The notes under the pieces: model-generated | Database searches by the model: none | What the model saw: the letters and a program-made list of their open reading frames with translations, nothing else | What the model was told of the DNA's origin: nothing | Shown here: positions 1-7,685 of the stretch, piece by piece | Position numbering within the stretch: the stretch's first letter is position 1 | Layout of the letters: each line of letters starts with the position of its first letter | Origin: Eubacteriales bacterium | Lineage (GTDB): Bacteria > Bacillota > Clostridia > Christensenellales > Aristaeellaceae | Direction: 5' to 3' | Length of the DNA: 57,556 nt | Assembly: GCA_028693055.1 (NCBI GenBank) | Contig: JAQUWD010000020.1 | Location: forward strand, 1-57,556 | Position numbers and translations under genes: made by a program

Positions 1-3000
1 CATCGGCGACGGACAGGGACAACAGACGTTAGACAACAACACCTATACGGACTTCGCTCCCTATGCTCCGGCAATCAGCGGGTACACATACCAGCGTGCC
101 AATGCGGAGCAGCTAGTCATTGCCGGGGGCGCGGCGAATCCCGCCGAGATCACCCTCGTCTACAAGGCCGACCCCACCTCCGCCACGGTGACATTCCTGT
201 ACCGCGACGAAGCGGGCAATGCCATCGGCGACGGACAGGGACAACAGGCGCTCGATAACAACACCTATACGGACTTTGCTCCCTATGCCCCGGCGATCAG
301 CGGGTATACGTACCAGCGTGCCAATGTGGAGCAGCTAGTCATCGCGGGGGGCGCGGCGAACCCCGCCGAGATCACCCTCGTCTACAAGGCCGACCCCACC
401 TCTGCCACGGTGACCTTCCTCTACCGCGACGAAGCGGGCAATACCATCGGCGACGGTCAGAGCCAGCAAGCCCTTGGCAACAACACCTATACGGACTTCA
501 CCTCTTACGCACCGGCGATCAGCGGTTACACGTACCAGCGTGCCAATGTGGAGCAGCTGGTCATTGCCGGGGGCGCGGCGAATCCCGCCGAGATCACCCT
601 CGTCTACAAGGCCGACCCCACCTCCGCTACGGTAACGTTCCAATACCGTGACGAGTCTGGCAGCCCCATCGGCGGCCAACAAGTAGACACAACCCTAGCA
701 AATGGCTCCTATAGCGATTTTACTTCCTACGCGCCCTCCATCGACGGTTACGCTTATCAGCGTTCTGAGCCAGCTTCCCTCACAGTGGACGGCGGCGCGG
801 CGGGACAAATCATCGTCAAGCTAATCTATCAGAAGGTTGTGGTTCCGCCTACTCCCGCCTCGGTTACCTTTAGTTATCTGGACGAGAAGGGCGCTACCAT
901 CCGCGAGAACCTCAACGCTCAGCTGGACGCCAGCACGGCTGACTTCACGGAGTACATCGCGCTTATCGAGGGCTATACCTATCAACGGGCAGACGCAACC
1001 GGGATCACCGTTGCGGACGGCAAAGCTAGCCCCGATCACGTCACCTTCACTTATAAAAAGAACGTAACCACCGCCACTTTGGAGGTGCGCTACGTGGATC
1101 AGATCGGTCAGCAGCTGAACAACTCCCCGGAGTATTTAACCCTTAGCGTAGGCGACCATACCGTTACTCCCAATGCGAGCTACATTCCGTCCGGCTATAG
1201 CCTGAGCAGCGGCGCAGCCGCCAGCTATACGGTTAACGTAGGCAGCGATTTGGTGGCAAGGCCTAATGTGGTCACCTTTACGTTGGTCAGCGACAGCGTA
1301 CGCGGCACGGTGATGGTCTACTATGTGAACGTGACCACCAACCAGAACATTGCCAGCGAGCGTCTCAGCCTCAAGCCCGGCCAGAGCACCGTTACCCCGA
1401 ACGGCTCCGTTCTGCCCAGCGGCTATCAATTGAGCTCCGGCAGCAACACCTCTTGGACGATTTCCGTCAGCGATACGGGCGTAGCCTCTCCAACCGAGAT
1501 CAAGTTCTATTATCAGCCCCTAGAAGCCGACTATTACTTCGGCTATGCGGTTACGACGGGTCAAACGGCGCTGCGCAGCAGCTACAGTATGCAGGACAGC
1601 GCCATCAAGGCTACGCTGCCTACCAATACGCTGCTGTATATTAACGGGCAAGCCACTCAGGACAGCATCCGCTGGGACAGCGTACAGACAGTGCTGGGTA
1701 CCTTGCAGTCCGGCGTGCTGCCCGACTCCTCCACCCGCCATATCACCAACGCAGAGGCGGAAAAGCTGATTGCGGATTATAACAAGCAAAATCCGACGGA
1801 AACCCCGTCACCCGCCCAAAGCACGGGCTACTACATTACCACCTATTCCAATGTACCCCTGCGTACCTACACCGACTCCAACTCCTCGGCTCAGTATCTG
1901 GCGCTGGATACGGTGGTCTACGTCACGGGTCAGGTTTATGTCAACAACGTGGGCTGGCACAAGGCTACCTATAACGGAAGCGCCGGATACATCCGGGCGG
2001 ATCAGCAGATCCGCAAGATGACAGACGCAGAGGTGCAGAAGTATCTGCAAAGCATTCAAAACACGGTAACGCCCTCCGCTTCTCCTTCCTCCGCGCCTTA
2101 CGATCCCTATGGCCCCTCCACCTACGGGTACGTAACCAGCTCCACCGTCAACTTCCGTCAAACCCCTAACGGCACCAAGATCAAGACCTTGAACCGCTAT
2201 GCCTTTGCCCTGATCATCGGCAGCAAAGAGGTCAACGGCGTTACTTGGTACTATGTCAACCAGAGCGGTACCACCGGCTGGGTGCACGGCAGTTATTTCC
2301 ATCAGCTGAACCTGACGGAGCTGACCAGCTTCCTTACCAGCAACGAGTACAAGCAAGGCTTGATCAACAATTCCACCACCAGCACCGGCAGCTCCACCAG
2401 CGGCAGCACTAGCGGTTCCACCAGCGGTAGCAGCTCCGGTAGCAGCACCGGCAGCGCCACCACGGGCAACATTTCCTCCGTGGAGGATTGGAACGTGGGC
2501 TCTTGGCAGAATACGGGCGTAACCACGCAAACCAGCTACGCGCCCTTCAATCCTTACGCTACGGCTACCCCGGCTGCATCGGCCAGCGTATCGCCGTCAG
2601 CCAGCGTAGAGCCCACCGCTACCTTCGTTATCGGTACCATGATCCCCATTACCTACGAGGATGAAAGCAAGGAAACCCAGACCAGCTCCGCTCCTTGGGG
2701 TGTGATCGCCGGAGGCGTTCTCCTGCTTGGCGGCGCAGGCGGCGTATACGCCTATGCCATGAACCAGAACAAGAAGCGCAAAGCAGCGGCGGCACGGGCG
2801 GCGGCTAGCAGACGCGCAGCGACAAGCCCAACCGCAAGCAGCACAAACGGAACCAACGGCGCTAGCGCAGCGAGCACAACGGCGCAGAGCCCCTATGCAC
2901 GCAGGGCAGTGGTTGCGCCTCCCCTCAGCGGCACGCGGCAGAACGAAAACACCAAGCCGCAAAATTCGGTAAACGGCTCGTCGGCCCTTACCGGCATGAA

Positions 3001-3448
3001 TACGCCGAACCGACCGACAGGCGTAAACAGCTCGACTACCGGCAGCGTCCCCTACGGCAGCTCCGGCGCCAATCCCTTTAGCAGCGGTAGCATTACCGGC
3101 AAGAGCTACGATGGCTTTGAAAAGCCGGCAACGCCTTACGGCACGGTGCAAGGCACAGCCGACGCAAGTAGTAAGGAAGCAAATGCCGAAATCAGAAGTC
3201 CCTATATGACTCCTGTAAAGACCTCCGAGCCTCAAAGCGGAATCCCGGCTGCTCCCGCAGCGCCCACCACGATCCCCTCCGCTACGACCGTTGCCCCCTC
3301 GGCAGATGCGGCGCAGCGCGCCAATCCCTACGCACGTCCAATCGATATGGGAACGTCCGCCGATTCTACAGACCAACAGGCTGCCCCAAGGCGAGCCACC
3401 CGGATGCAGCGCTACCACGCCGCGGAGGATGATACCGATAAGCGGTAA
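1..3448 (+). CDS. Membrane-anchored repeat/SH3 surface protein (5' partial)
   Basis: The reading frame is open to the left window edge (first full codon at base 2), so the N-terminus and signal peptide are missing; the GTG at 188 is internal. Visible order: four to five 74-residue MucBP-like beta repeats (first three nearly identical), two further repeats of about 70 residues (around bases 1075-1520), then three SH3b-like segments (about 1530-1720, 1825-2010, 2120-2300; the third has NFRQTPNG and GWVHGSYF). A Gly/Ser/Thr linker follows (about 2365-2470), then one transmembrane helix (about 2695-2770) and a basic stop-transfer stretch. The remaining 225 or so residues are Ser/Thr/Asn/Ala-rich and would be cytoplasmic. 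No LPXTG motif is present, so anchoring is by the helix. The likely role is adhesion or wall binding. The long intracellular tail is odd for an adhesin and could contact a cytoplasmic partner. Confidence 0.8.
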   Translation, partial: IGDGQGQQTLDNNTYTDFAPYAPAISGYTYQRANAEQLVIAGGAANPAEITLVYKADPTSATVTFLYRDEAGNAIGDGQGQQALDNNTYTDFAPYAPAISGYTYQRANVEQLVIAGGAANPAEITLVYKADPTSATVTFLYRDEAGNTIGDGQSQQALGNNTYTDFTSYAPAISGYTYQRANVEQLVIAGGAANPAEITLVYKADPTSATVTFQYRDESGSPIGGQQVDTTLANGSYSDFTSYAPSIDGYAYQRSEPASLTVDGGAAGQIIVKLIYQKVVVPPTPASVTFSYLDEKGATIRENLNAQLDASTADFTEYIALIEGYTYQRADATGITVADGKASPDHVTFTYKKNVTTATLEVRYVDQIGQQLNNSPEYLTLSVGDHTVTPNASYIPSGYSLSSGAAASYTVNVGSDLVARPNVVTFTLVSDSVRGTVMVYYVNVTTNQNIASERLSLKPGQSTVTPNGSVLPSGYQLSSGSNTSWTISVSDTGVASPTEIKFYYQPLEADYYFGYAVTTGQTALRSSYSMQDSAIKATLPTNTLLYINGQATQDSIRWDSVQTVLGTLQSGVLPDSSTRHITNAEAEKLIADYNKQNPTETPSPAQSTGYYITTYSNVPLRTYTDSNSSAQYLALDTVVYVTGQVYVNNVGWHKATYNGSAGYIRADQQIRKMTDAEVQKYLQSIQNTVTPSASPSSAPYDPYGPSTYGYVTSSTVNFRQTPNGTKIKTLNRYAFALIIGSKEVNGVTWYYVNQSGTTGWVHGSYFHQLNLTELTSFLTSNEYKQGLINNSTTSTGSSTSGSTSGSTSGSSSGSSTGSATTGNISSVEDWNVGSWQNTGVTTQTSYAPFNPYATATPAASASVSPSASVEPTATFVIGTMIPITYEDESKETQTSSAPWGVIAGGVLLLGGAGGVYAYAMNQNKKRKAAAARAAASRRAATSPTASSTNGTNGASAASTTAQSPYARRAVVAPPLSGTRQNENTKPQNSVNGSSALTGMNTPNRPTGVNSSTTGSVPYGSSGANPFSSGSITGKSYDGFEKPATPYGTVQGTADASSKEANAEIRSPYMTPVKTSEPQSGIPAAPAAPTTIPSATTVAPSADAAQRANPYARPIDMGTSADSTDQQAAPRRATRMQRYHAAEDDTDKR
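2..1072 (+). repeat. Tandem 222-bp coding repeats
   Basis: Units start at 2, 224, 446 and 668, exactly 222 bp (74 codons) apart, measured at the ATCGGCG motif. The first three units are almost identical, also at silent sites. The fourth is diverged, and a fifth from about 890 is more so. Each unit encodes a beta-rich module containing GYTYQRA and ending ITLVYK. The near-identity suggests recent expansion or gene conversion, and the array continues left of the window. Copy number could be collapsed in a short-read assembly. Confidence 0.9.
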
Positions 3449-3477
3449 ACGCTTAGGCAACACTGATTACGACCAAA

Positions 3478-3510
3478 GGGCTGTAACGCTAAAAACGTTA
3501 CAGCCCCTTT
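3478..3510 (+). terminator. Rho-independent terminator of the surface protein gene
   Basis: Perfect 11-bp stem (GGGCTGTAACG at 3478-3488 with CGTTACAGCCC at 3496-3506), 7-nt loop, then CTTT and a T-rich stretch. It lies 29 bp after the stop codon at 3448. Confidence 0.85.
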
Positions 3511-3569
3511 CCATTTATAAAGATATGTAATACGAATCTTAACTTAATAAAAAGATGTAATCCACTCAC

Positions 3570-4075
3570 GATGAGTAATATTTTAACAGTATCGTAGGTC
3601 AAAGAGCAAATTGTTCTACAGAGTCTATCTACAACTTTTTCAAGCGTAGCAAAAAGCCTCATTGCAAAAACCACGTTCTCTTATTTCTTTCCATATTTGT
3701 TCAATAGGATTCATTCCAGGAGTGTAGGGAGGCATAAATAAGGGAGATATTTTTAGGTATCACAAGACCATCGGCCTTATGCCAGGCCGCTCCATCACAC
3801 ACGTGAATTATTAAATCATCTGAGTAGTGCTTTGAAAGCTCACTTAGAAAAGTATTCATTCACAATGTGTTGCAGTAAGGCATTTCTCACATTCATCTTC
3901 TTATTCATATGAGATAAGTATTAGGCAGCAAGGAAAGGACATATTTATATGTCCCAATGCACCTCAAACCAGCAGGAGACGGATACGCCTAACGTTCACC
4001 GTAGAGGTAGGCACTGGACTCTTTTCGTTTATCATTTCCCGTCTCGTCGCAAAAGCATTTGGGATATTGTTGAAA
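3570..4075 (-). pseudogene. Decayed IS630-family transposase (DDE domain)
   Basis: The reverse strand of about 3575-3860 encodes recognisable IS630/DDE_3 blocks. One is HVCDGAAWHKADGLVIP with a catalytic Asp. Another is FMPPYTPGMNPIEQIWKEIR with the catalytic Glu, followed by a stretch resembling ATLEKVVDRLCRTICSL. The two blocks are in different frames; one missing T near 3738 explains the shift. Upstream pieces (about 3860-4075) are broken by several stops. No intact ORF remains. The element is a non-functional remnant marking an old insertion between the surface protein and the AT-rich genes that follow. I did not find its terminal repeats. Confidence 0.85.
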
Positions 4076-4166
4076 GATCTGATAACAACCAAGGAAACTA
4101 CAAACAGCATTATCGCTTTCGTTGATTCAATAGACACTTATCTGCTATTGTGTTACAATTTGGCAT

Positions 4167-4440
4167 TTGTCATATATTGCCTATTATATTCGGATTGTCC
4201 TAACCCGAAATCGGTATGGGGTTAAATCTGGCTGGTTGGTGTATTCTTCAGCCGTTATTGTCATCAATGCCGCGTCTCTTATAATTATGGCAGGCGATGA
4301 TAACTATGGGTTGAATGTGTACCTGTCCTTCCCGTACACCTCATTCATTCTTTATACGATATTGGTGCTTGGCTGTGTCCTTTCCATACTCTACACCCTA
4401 CGCGTCCACAATACCGTGCTTTGGATGTCGTCCGCCGAGG
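4167..4440 (+). other. Possible remnant of a small membrane protein
   Basis: From a TTG at 4167 the frame encodes two clearly hydrophobic segments (GWLVYSSAVIVINAASLII and SFILYTILVLGCVLSILYTL). Beyond about base 4440 the same open frame runs antisense to two better-supported minus-strand genes and loses protein-like composition. There is no convincing ribosome binding site. I read it as either a degraded membrane protein fragment or chance; the function is not recognisable. Confidence 0.25.
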
Positions 4441-4507
4441 ACGTAAGACATAAAAATCGGCTATACACAAAAAGCGAAGGTCGCCTACCTCCGCTTAAAT
4501 TCTGCAT

Positions 4508-4633
4508 TTATTTCTTGTCTACCAATTGCTCTGAAGTAGTGTCATTCTCCGAGGCAGAGCGCGAGGCAAGAAGCTTTTGTAGCTCAGCCTCAAAATCGAG
4601 ATCAAAAAGTTTGACCATTTCTGGAAACATCAT
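4508..4633 (-). CDS. 41-residue acidic microprotein
   Basis: A 41-codon ORF beginning MMFPEMVKLFDLDFEAEL and ending LVDKK, preceded at a good distance by AAGGAGGG. It starts 34 bp after the stop of the DUF4760-like gene on the same strand, so the two are probably co-transcribed. The peptide is helical and acidic, with the amphipathic core LFDLDFEAELQKLLASR, and has no membrane segment. No family is recognised. It could be a partner or antidote of its upstream neighbour, but nothing in the sequence proves this. The strong SD is the main support that it is translated. Confidence 0.55.
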   Translation of the reverse strand: MMFPEMVKLFDLDFEAELQKLLASRSASENDTTSEQLVDKK

Positions 4634-4667
4634 AATCCCTCCTTCCAATTACAGTATAGCATATGTG

Positions 4668-5609
4668 TCAAGAACGGTTCGATACATGCGGAGCATATTT
4701 TACATTTTGATCGCGTCTTGCTTGCTGCTTTGCCTTTTGACGGTTTTCTTCTGCCTTTCTCTCCTCGGAAAGAACATGATCTCGCACACAGGCTTCCAGC
4801 CAACGTCCCTCCCAGAGACGATATAATTGAATAATGTTTGTGTAGTACTGATCGCAAGCGCGTTTATCCGAATTCATTAAAGCGATAGCTGGATACTCAA
4901 GTCGGACATAGCGAAGGAAAACTTGGTGGAGCGATTGATAAATCACCGCCTCATCTGCAACTCGCGTGTTGATGAGCATAGCCACCCATTCGAGTGTATT
5001 AAGCAAATTCATTCGTTTTTCGTCAAATTCATGCTTCGCCTTAGCATCTTGAATTGTTTTGAAGAGTTCTGTTTCTGTAGCTGTTTCCTGCTCCCTTGAT
5101 TGTAAAAGCTCGTCATACTTCTCGGCAGCCATACTCAGCAGTAACGGGGTGATGTTTTTTTGGCATCCTTCATAAGCAGTTTCTGCATCCATTCCAAACA
5201 GTTCTAAAAATTCTTCTTGTGTAAAGCGTAAGGTGTCGCAATGTAGTTTGTCGCATTTTTCGTATAACTTGCTCTGCCCGGAAAATCCAAGCACCAATGT
5301 ATTAAACGACATTTCCATAATTAACTGGCTTTGAAACAGTTTACCAATATCAATCGCCCTGTCTGCAGAACTGCGCTTGGCGTCTTCTCTATGCTGCAGA
5401 TTACTAGATATTAGCTGAGAAACGGCAACAAATACAGCCACAACTGTAAATACACTAGCCAAAAGCGAAACCCATTGCATGGCAGATGACGACACAAAGA
5501 TTTCTGGAGGTGGTGCTGGGGTAAGGGCGATTATTTCTGTTGCCTCAGCTGCACATGTAATACACTGGAATAAAATAGTAATCAAAATCAGCGTGAAAAC
5601 AATGATCAC
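4668..5609 (-). CDS. DUF4760-like membrane protein
   Basis: 313 residues starting at a GTG with AGGAGG about 9 nt upstream. The N-terminus holds two hydrophobic helices (about residues 2-20 and 42-65, the second WVSLLASVFTVVAVFVAVSQL), followed by a soluble helical domain. The C-terminus is charged and coiled-coil-like (EERKAEENRQKAKQQARR). The middle stretch (NLLNTLEWVAMLINTRVADEAVIYQSL, then YYTNIIQLYRLWEGRWLE) resembles DUF4760 proteins; this is recognition by eye, not a search. Its base composition is clearly more AT-rich than the housekeeping genes. With the adjacent IS remnant this suggests horizontal acquisition. The function is unknown. Confidence 0.65.
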   Translation of the reverse strand: MIIVFTLILITILFQCITCAAEATEIIALTPAPPPEIFVSSSAMQWVSLLASVFTVVAVFVAVSQLISSNLQHREDAKRSSADRAIDIGKLFQSQLIMEMSFNTLVLGFSGQSKLYEKCDKLHCDTLRFTQEEFLELFGMDAETAYEGCQKNITPLLLSMAAEKYDELLQSREQETATETELFKTIQDAKAKHEFDEKRMNLLNTLEWVAMLINTRVADEAVIYQSLHQVFLRYVRLEYPAIALMNSDKRACDQYYTNIIQLYRLWEGRWLEACVRDHVLSEERKAEENRQKAKQQARRDQNVKYAPHVSNRS

Positions 5610-5670
5610 GATGAAATCCTCCTCACATAAAACTGTTTCTCATTTTCACCCACTATGAAATTACGTAAAT

Positions 5671-5699
5671 ACTATACTACAAATAAATAGATATTTCAA
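5671..5699 (-). promoter_or_regulatory. Sigma-A promoter of the DUF4760-like gene
   Basis: Reverse strand TTGAAA (5694-5699), 17-bp spacer, TATAGT (5671-5676), about 60 bp before the GTG start. The surroundings are very AT-rich. Confidence 0.6.
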
Positions 5700-5739
5700 T
5701 GAATGAATACAATGCACCTCATAATTATGCTGAGTGCTG

Positions 5740-6060
5740 AGTTATGCTTAGTTACTACCGCTCTTTTTCCCACTCCTCAAACGTTACCAAATTAAACAGC
5801 GGCGTACCATCCTTTCCCCTAAGCTCCATCCAGACCAAGAGCGTTTGTCATTTCCTCTCCGTTTCCGTGTCGTCATTGCGCATCGCATCTACGATCACGC
5901 TCTTGCACTTGCCGGTTAAGCTGTTCTTGATCGCACTGTCACTTTTTCCGTCTTTGCGCAGCTGTTATACGAATACCGCGTCAAAATCCCCCAACTTGTT
6001 CGCTGTTTTAACTGAGATTCATATATGTCCCAGCCTCTTTCTTGATTGCTGGGTGTGCGC
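5740..6060 (-). pseudogene. Unidentified degraded coding remnant
   Basis: This is the central part of a 574-bp stretch without an intact gene. On the reverse strand, neighbouring open segments look protein-like, among them KDGKSDSAIKNSLTGKCKSVIVDAM and, after a TGA, GKDGTPLFNLVTFEEWEKER. They are interrupted by stops. They may be one gene broken by point mutations. I cannot name the family, and no promoter or SD supports expression. Confidence 0.3.
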
Positions 6061-6146
6061 GTGGGAATGATCGCTTGGCGATGGGTAGACCGCGAAAAGC
6101 CCACCTTGGGCGTAGCACGAACGGGAGCGGAGCGTTAGGCATATCC

Positions 6147-6178
6147 TTTCTTGGGCGCTTTGCGCTCGAAAGGGGGAA
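6147..6178 (+). promoter_or_regulatory. Hairpin overlapping the ribosome binding site of the NlpC/P60 gene
   Basis: CCTTTC and GCGC on the left can pair with GCGC and GAAAGG on the right around a short TTT loop. The right arm leads straight into the GGGGGAAG ribosome binding site of the gene at 6184. The structure could mask translation initiation; this is inference from pairing only. Confidence 0.35.
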
Positions 6179-6183
6179 GAACG

Positions 6184-6855
6184 ATGATACCGGTTTGTGC
6201 GTTAGTGGATGTGTTTCGGGGGATCATCGGATGGCCTTACGCTTCGCCCGGCAGCAACAACGATAAGGGCATTGATTGCTCCGGCGCTTTTGTATATGCG
6301 TATCAACAATTTGGAAAAAAGATTTATCATGGCTCCAACCGTATTATTCGCGAGTATTGCTACGACGTGAAAACCATAACCAGCGTAAACCAGCTACAGG
6401 TGGGAATGGCTATTTTCAAATCCAGAACCGATTTATCCCGTCTGAAGGCGGAATATAAGCCGGGAGGGCAGTATTACCGAGCGGATCTGCCTTACGATTA
6501 CTATCATATGGGGCTGGTGGCTAGCGTCAGGCCCTTAGAGATCATCAATGCAACGCCGCCCAAGGCAAGGATTGACAGCGATCTATCCAAATGGTGCTGC
6601 GCCGGATATTTGGACGCTGTGGATTACGCGCAGGCAGAGAGCTGCGGGGAGCCTGAAAGCACCGCCGTTGTGGTGGCCTCCAGCGGCAGCACCGTCAATC
6701 TGCGCAGCTCGCCCAGCAAATCCGCTGTCGTGCTTTTCCGCGTTCCTGTAGGGGAAACGGTGCGGGTGCTCGAAAAGACCAACGACCAATGGTGGAAAGT
6801 GGAATATCAAAAAATTTTTGGTTATATGATGAGCAAATTTTTAAGGGAGACTTGA
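6184..6855 (+). CDS. NlpC/P60 family cell-wall peptidase with C-terminal SH3 domain
   Basis: 223 residues from the ATG at 6184, chosen for the GGGGGAAG ribosome binding site just before it. Residues about 1-140 form an NlpC/P60 (C40-type) domain, with the nucleophile in GIDCSGAFVYAY and the histidine in YHMGLVASV. Residues about 160-223 are a bacterial SH3 domain (STVNLRSSPSKSA, WWKVEY). The family cleaves D-gamma-glutamyl-diamino-acid bonds in peptidoglycan stem peptides. No signal peptide or membrane helix is visible. That is typical of prophage endolysins, which leave the cell through a holin, rather than of secreted housekeeping P60 proteins. No other phage gene lies beside it, so it may be a captured lysin. 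Confidence 0.85.
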   Translation: MIPVCALVDVFRGIIGWPYASPGSNNDKGIDCSGAFVYAYQQFGKKIYHGSNRIIREYCYDVKTITSVNQLQVGMAIFKSRTDLSRLKAEYKPGGQYYRADLPYDYYHMGLVASVRPLEIINATPPKARIDSDLSKWCCAGYLDAVDYAQAESCGEPESTAVVVASSGSTVNLRSSPSKSAVVLFRVPVGETVRVLEKTNDQWWKVEYQKIFGYMMSKFLRET

Positions 6856-6858
6856 CCC

Positions 6859-7653
6859 TTACGCTTCTCCCATAAAACGCTCAAAATTACCGTGTAGTAT
6901 TCGTTCCCGCTCGGCTAGGGTAAGCGGAAGCGTGAGAAAACGGTCGATTTCCTCCTCCGGCTTCCACATGGGATAGTCCGTGCCGAAAAACACCTTGTCC
7001 TCGCCGTATTGGTGGATAATCTCCACAGCCTCCTCCGGCTCCAGCGCGTAGAGGCTGCTGGAGGTATCCACCCATACGTTATCGTACTTTGCTAAGGTTT
7101 TCCATGCGTCGTCCCATACCGACCAGCCGCCCAAATGGGCGCAAATGACTCGAAGCCCCGGCACCGCATCCAGCACCCTCGCCATGCGCGCCGGTTGGCT
7201 GTAGGGATAGCGGTAATCGCCCATATGCACCAGCGCCGGTAATCCGGCTTCCGCAAAAAAACGGAACATTTGAATAGACGCGTCGGAGTCCAGCAAAAAC
7301 GTCTGGATATCCGGGTGCAGCTTCACCCCGTGGAGCCCGCCCGCCTTCATGCGCTCAAGCTCCGTCGGGATATCGGGAAAATCCGGGTGCATGGTACCAA
7401 AGCCGATCAGCTCTTTAGGGTACTGAGACACGGTTTTCATCAAATAATCGTTGATGGAATGCACTCTTTCCCATGTGGTAGCTACGCTGTGCACCAAAAA
7501 GCGGGAAATGCCCGCCGCTCGGCCGTGGGTGAGCAGCGTGTCCAGCGTGCCGTCCATGCAGATGGGAATGTCATAAAATTCACCGATGGAAGCGGCGGCT
7601 CGTAGCGCAATCGCGTCCGGGTAAATATGCACATGGGTATCGATAATTGTCAT
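6859..7653 (-). CDS. Amidohydrolase-family metal-dependent hydrolase (TIM barrel)
   Basis: 264 residues. The start is the second ATG (MTIIDTHVHIYPD), because the upstream ATG overlaps the GGAAAGGGG ribosome binding site. HVH near the N-terminus, HMGD and HLGG in the middle and FGTDYPMW near the end are the metal-binding signature of the amidohydrolase_2 group (COG2159), whose members hydrolyse or decarboxylate small cyclic or aromatic compounds. The substrate cannot be told from sequence. It follows gatB by 32 bp on the same strand and is probably the last gene of that transcript. It ends 3 bp from the convergent NlpC/P60 gene. Confidence 0.8.
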   Translation of the reverse strand: MTIIDTHVHIYPDAIALRAAASIGEFYDIPICMDGTLDTLLTHGRAAGISRFLVHSVATTWERVHSINDYLMKTVSQYPKELIGFGTMHPDFPDIPTELERMKAGGLHGVKLHPDIQTFLLDSDASIQMFRFFAEAGLPALVHMGDYRYPYSQPARMARVLDAVPGLRVICAHLGGWSVWDDAWKTLAKYDNVWVDTSSSLYALEPEEAVEIIHQYGEDKVFFGTDYPMWKPEEEIDRFLTLPLTLAERERILHGNFERFMGEA

Positions 7654-7685
7654 GAGGGTTCCCCTTTCCATTAGAGCAATCGCGA

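Noticed and set aside
2..1072. CRISPR array suggested by regular repeats
   Set aside because: The 222-bp units are in-frame coding repeats without spacers, and no cas gene is present.
2597..3463. 288-codon reverse-strand ORF opposite the surface protein tail
   Set aside because: It is antisense to a coherent protein with repeats, SH3 domains and a transmembrane helix. Its Arg/Gly/Cys-rich composition is the usual shadow of a Ser/Ala/Pro-rich gene.
4440..4826. 3' half of the 219-codon forward ORF at 4167
   Set aside because: It runs antisense to a 41-codon gene with a strong SD and to the DUF4760-like gene, and its translation is not protein-like.
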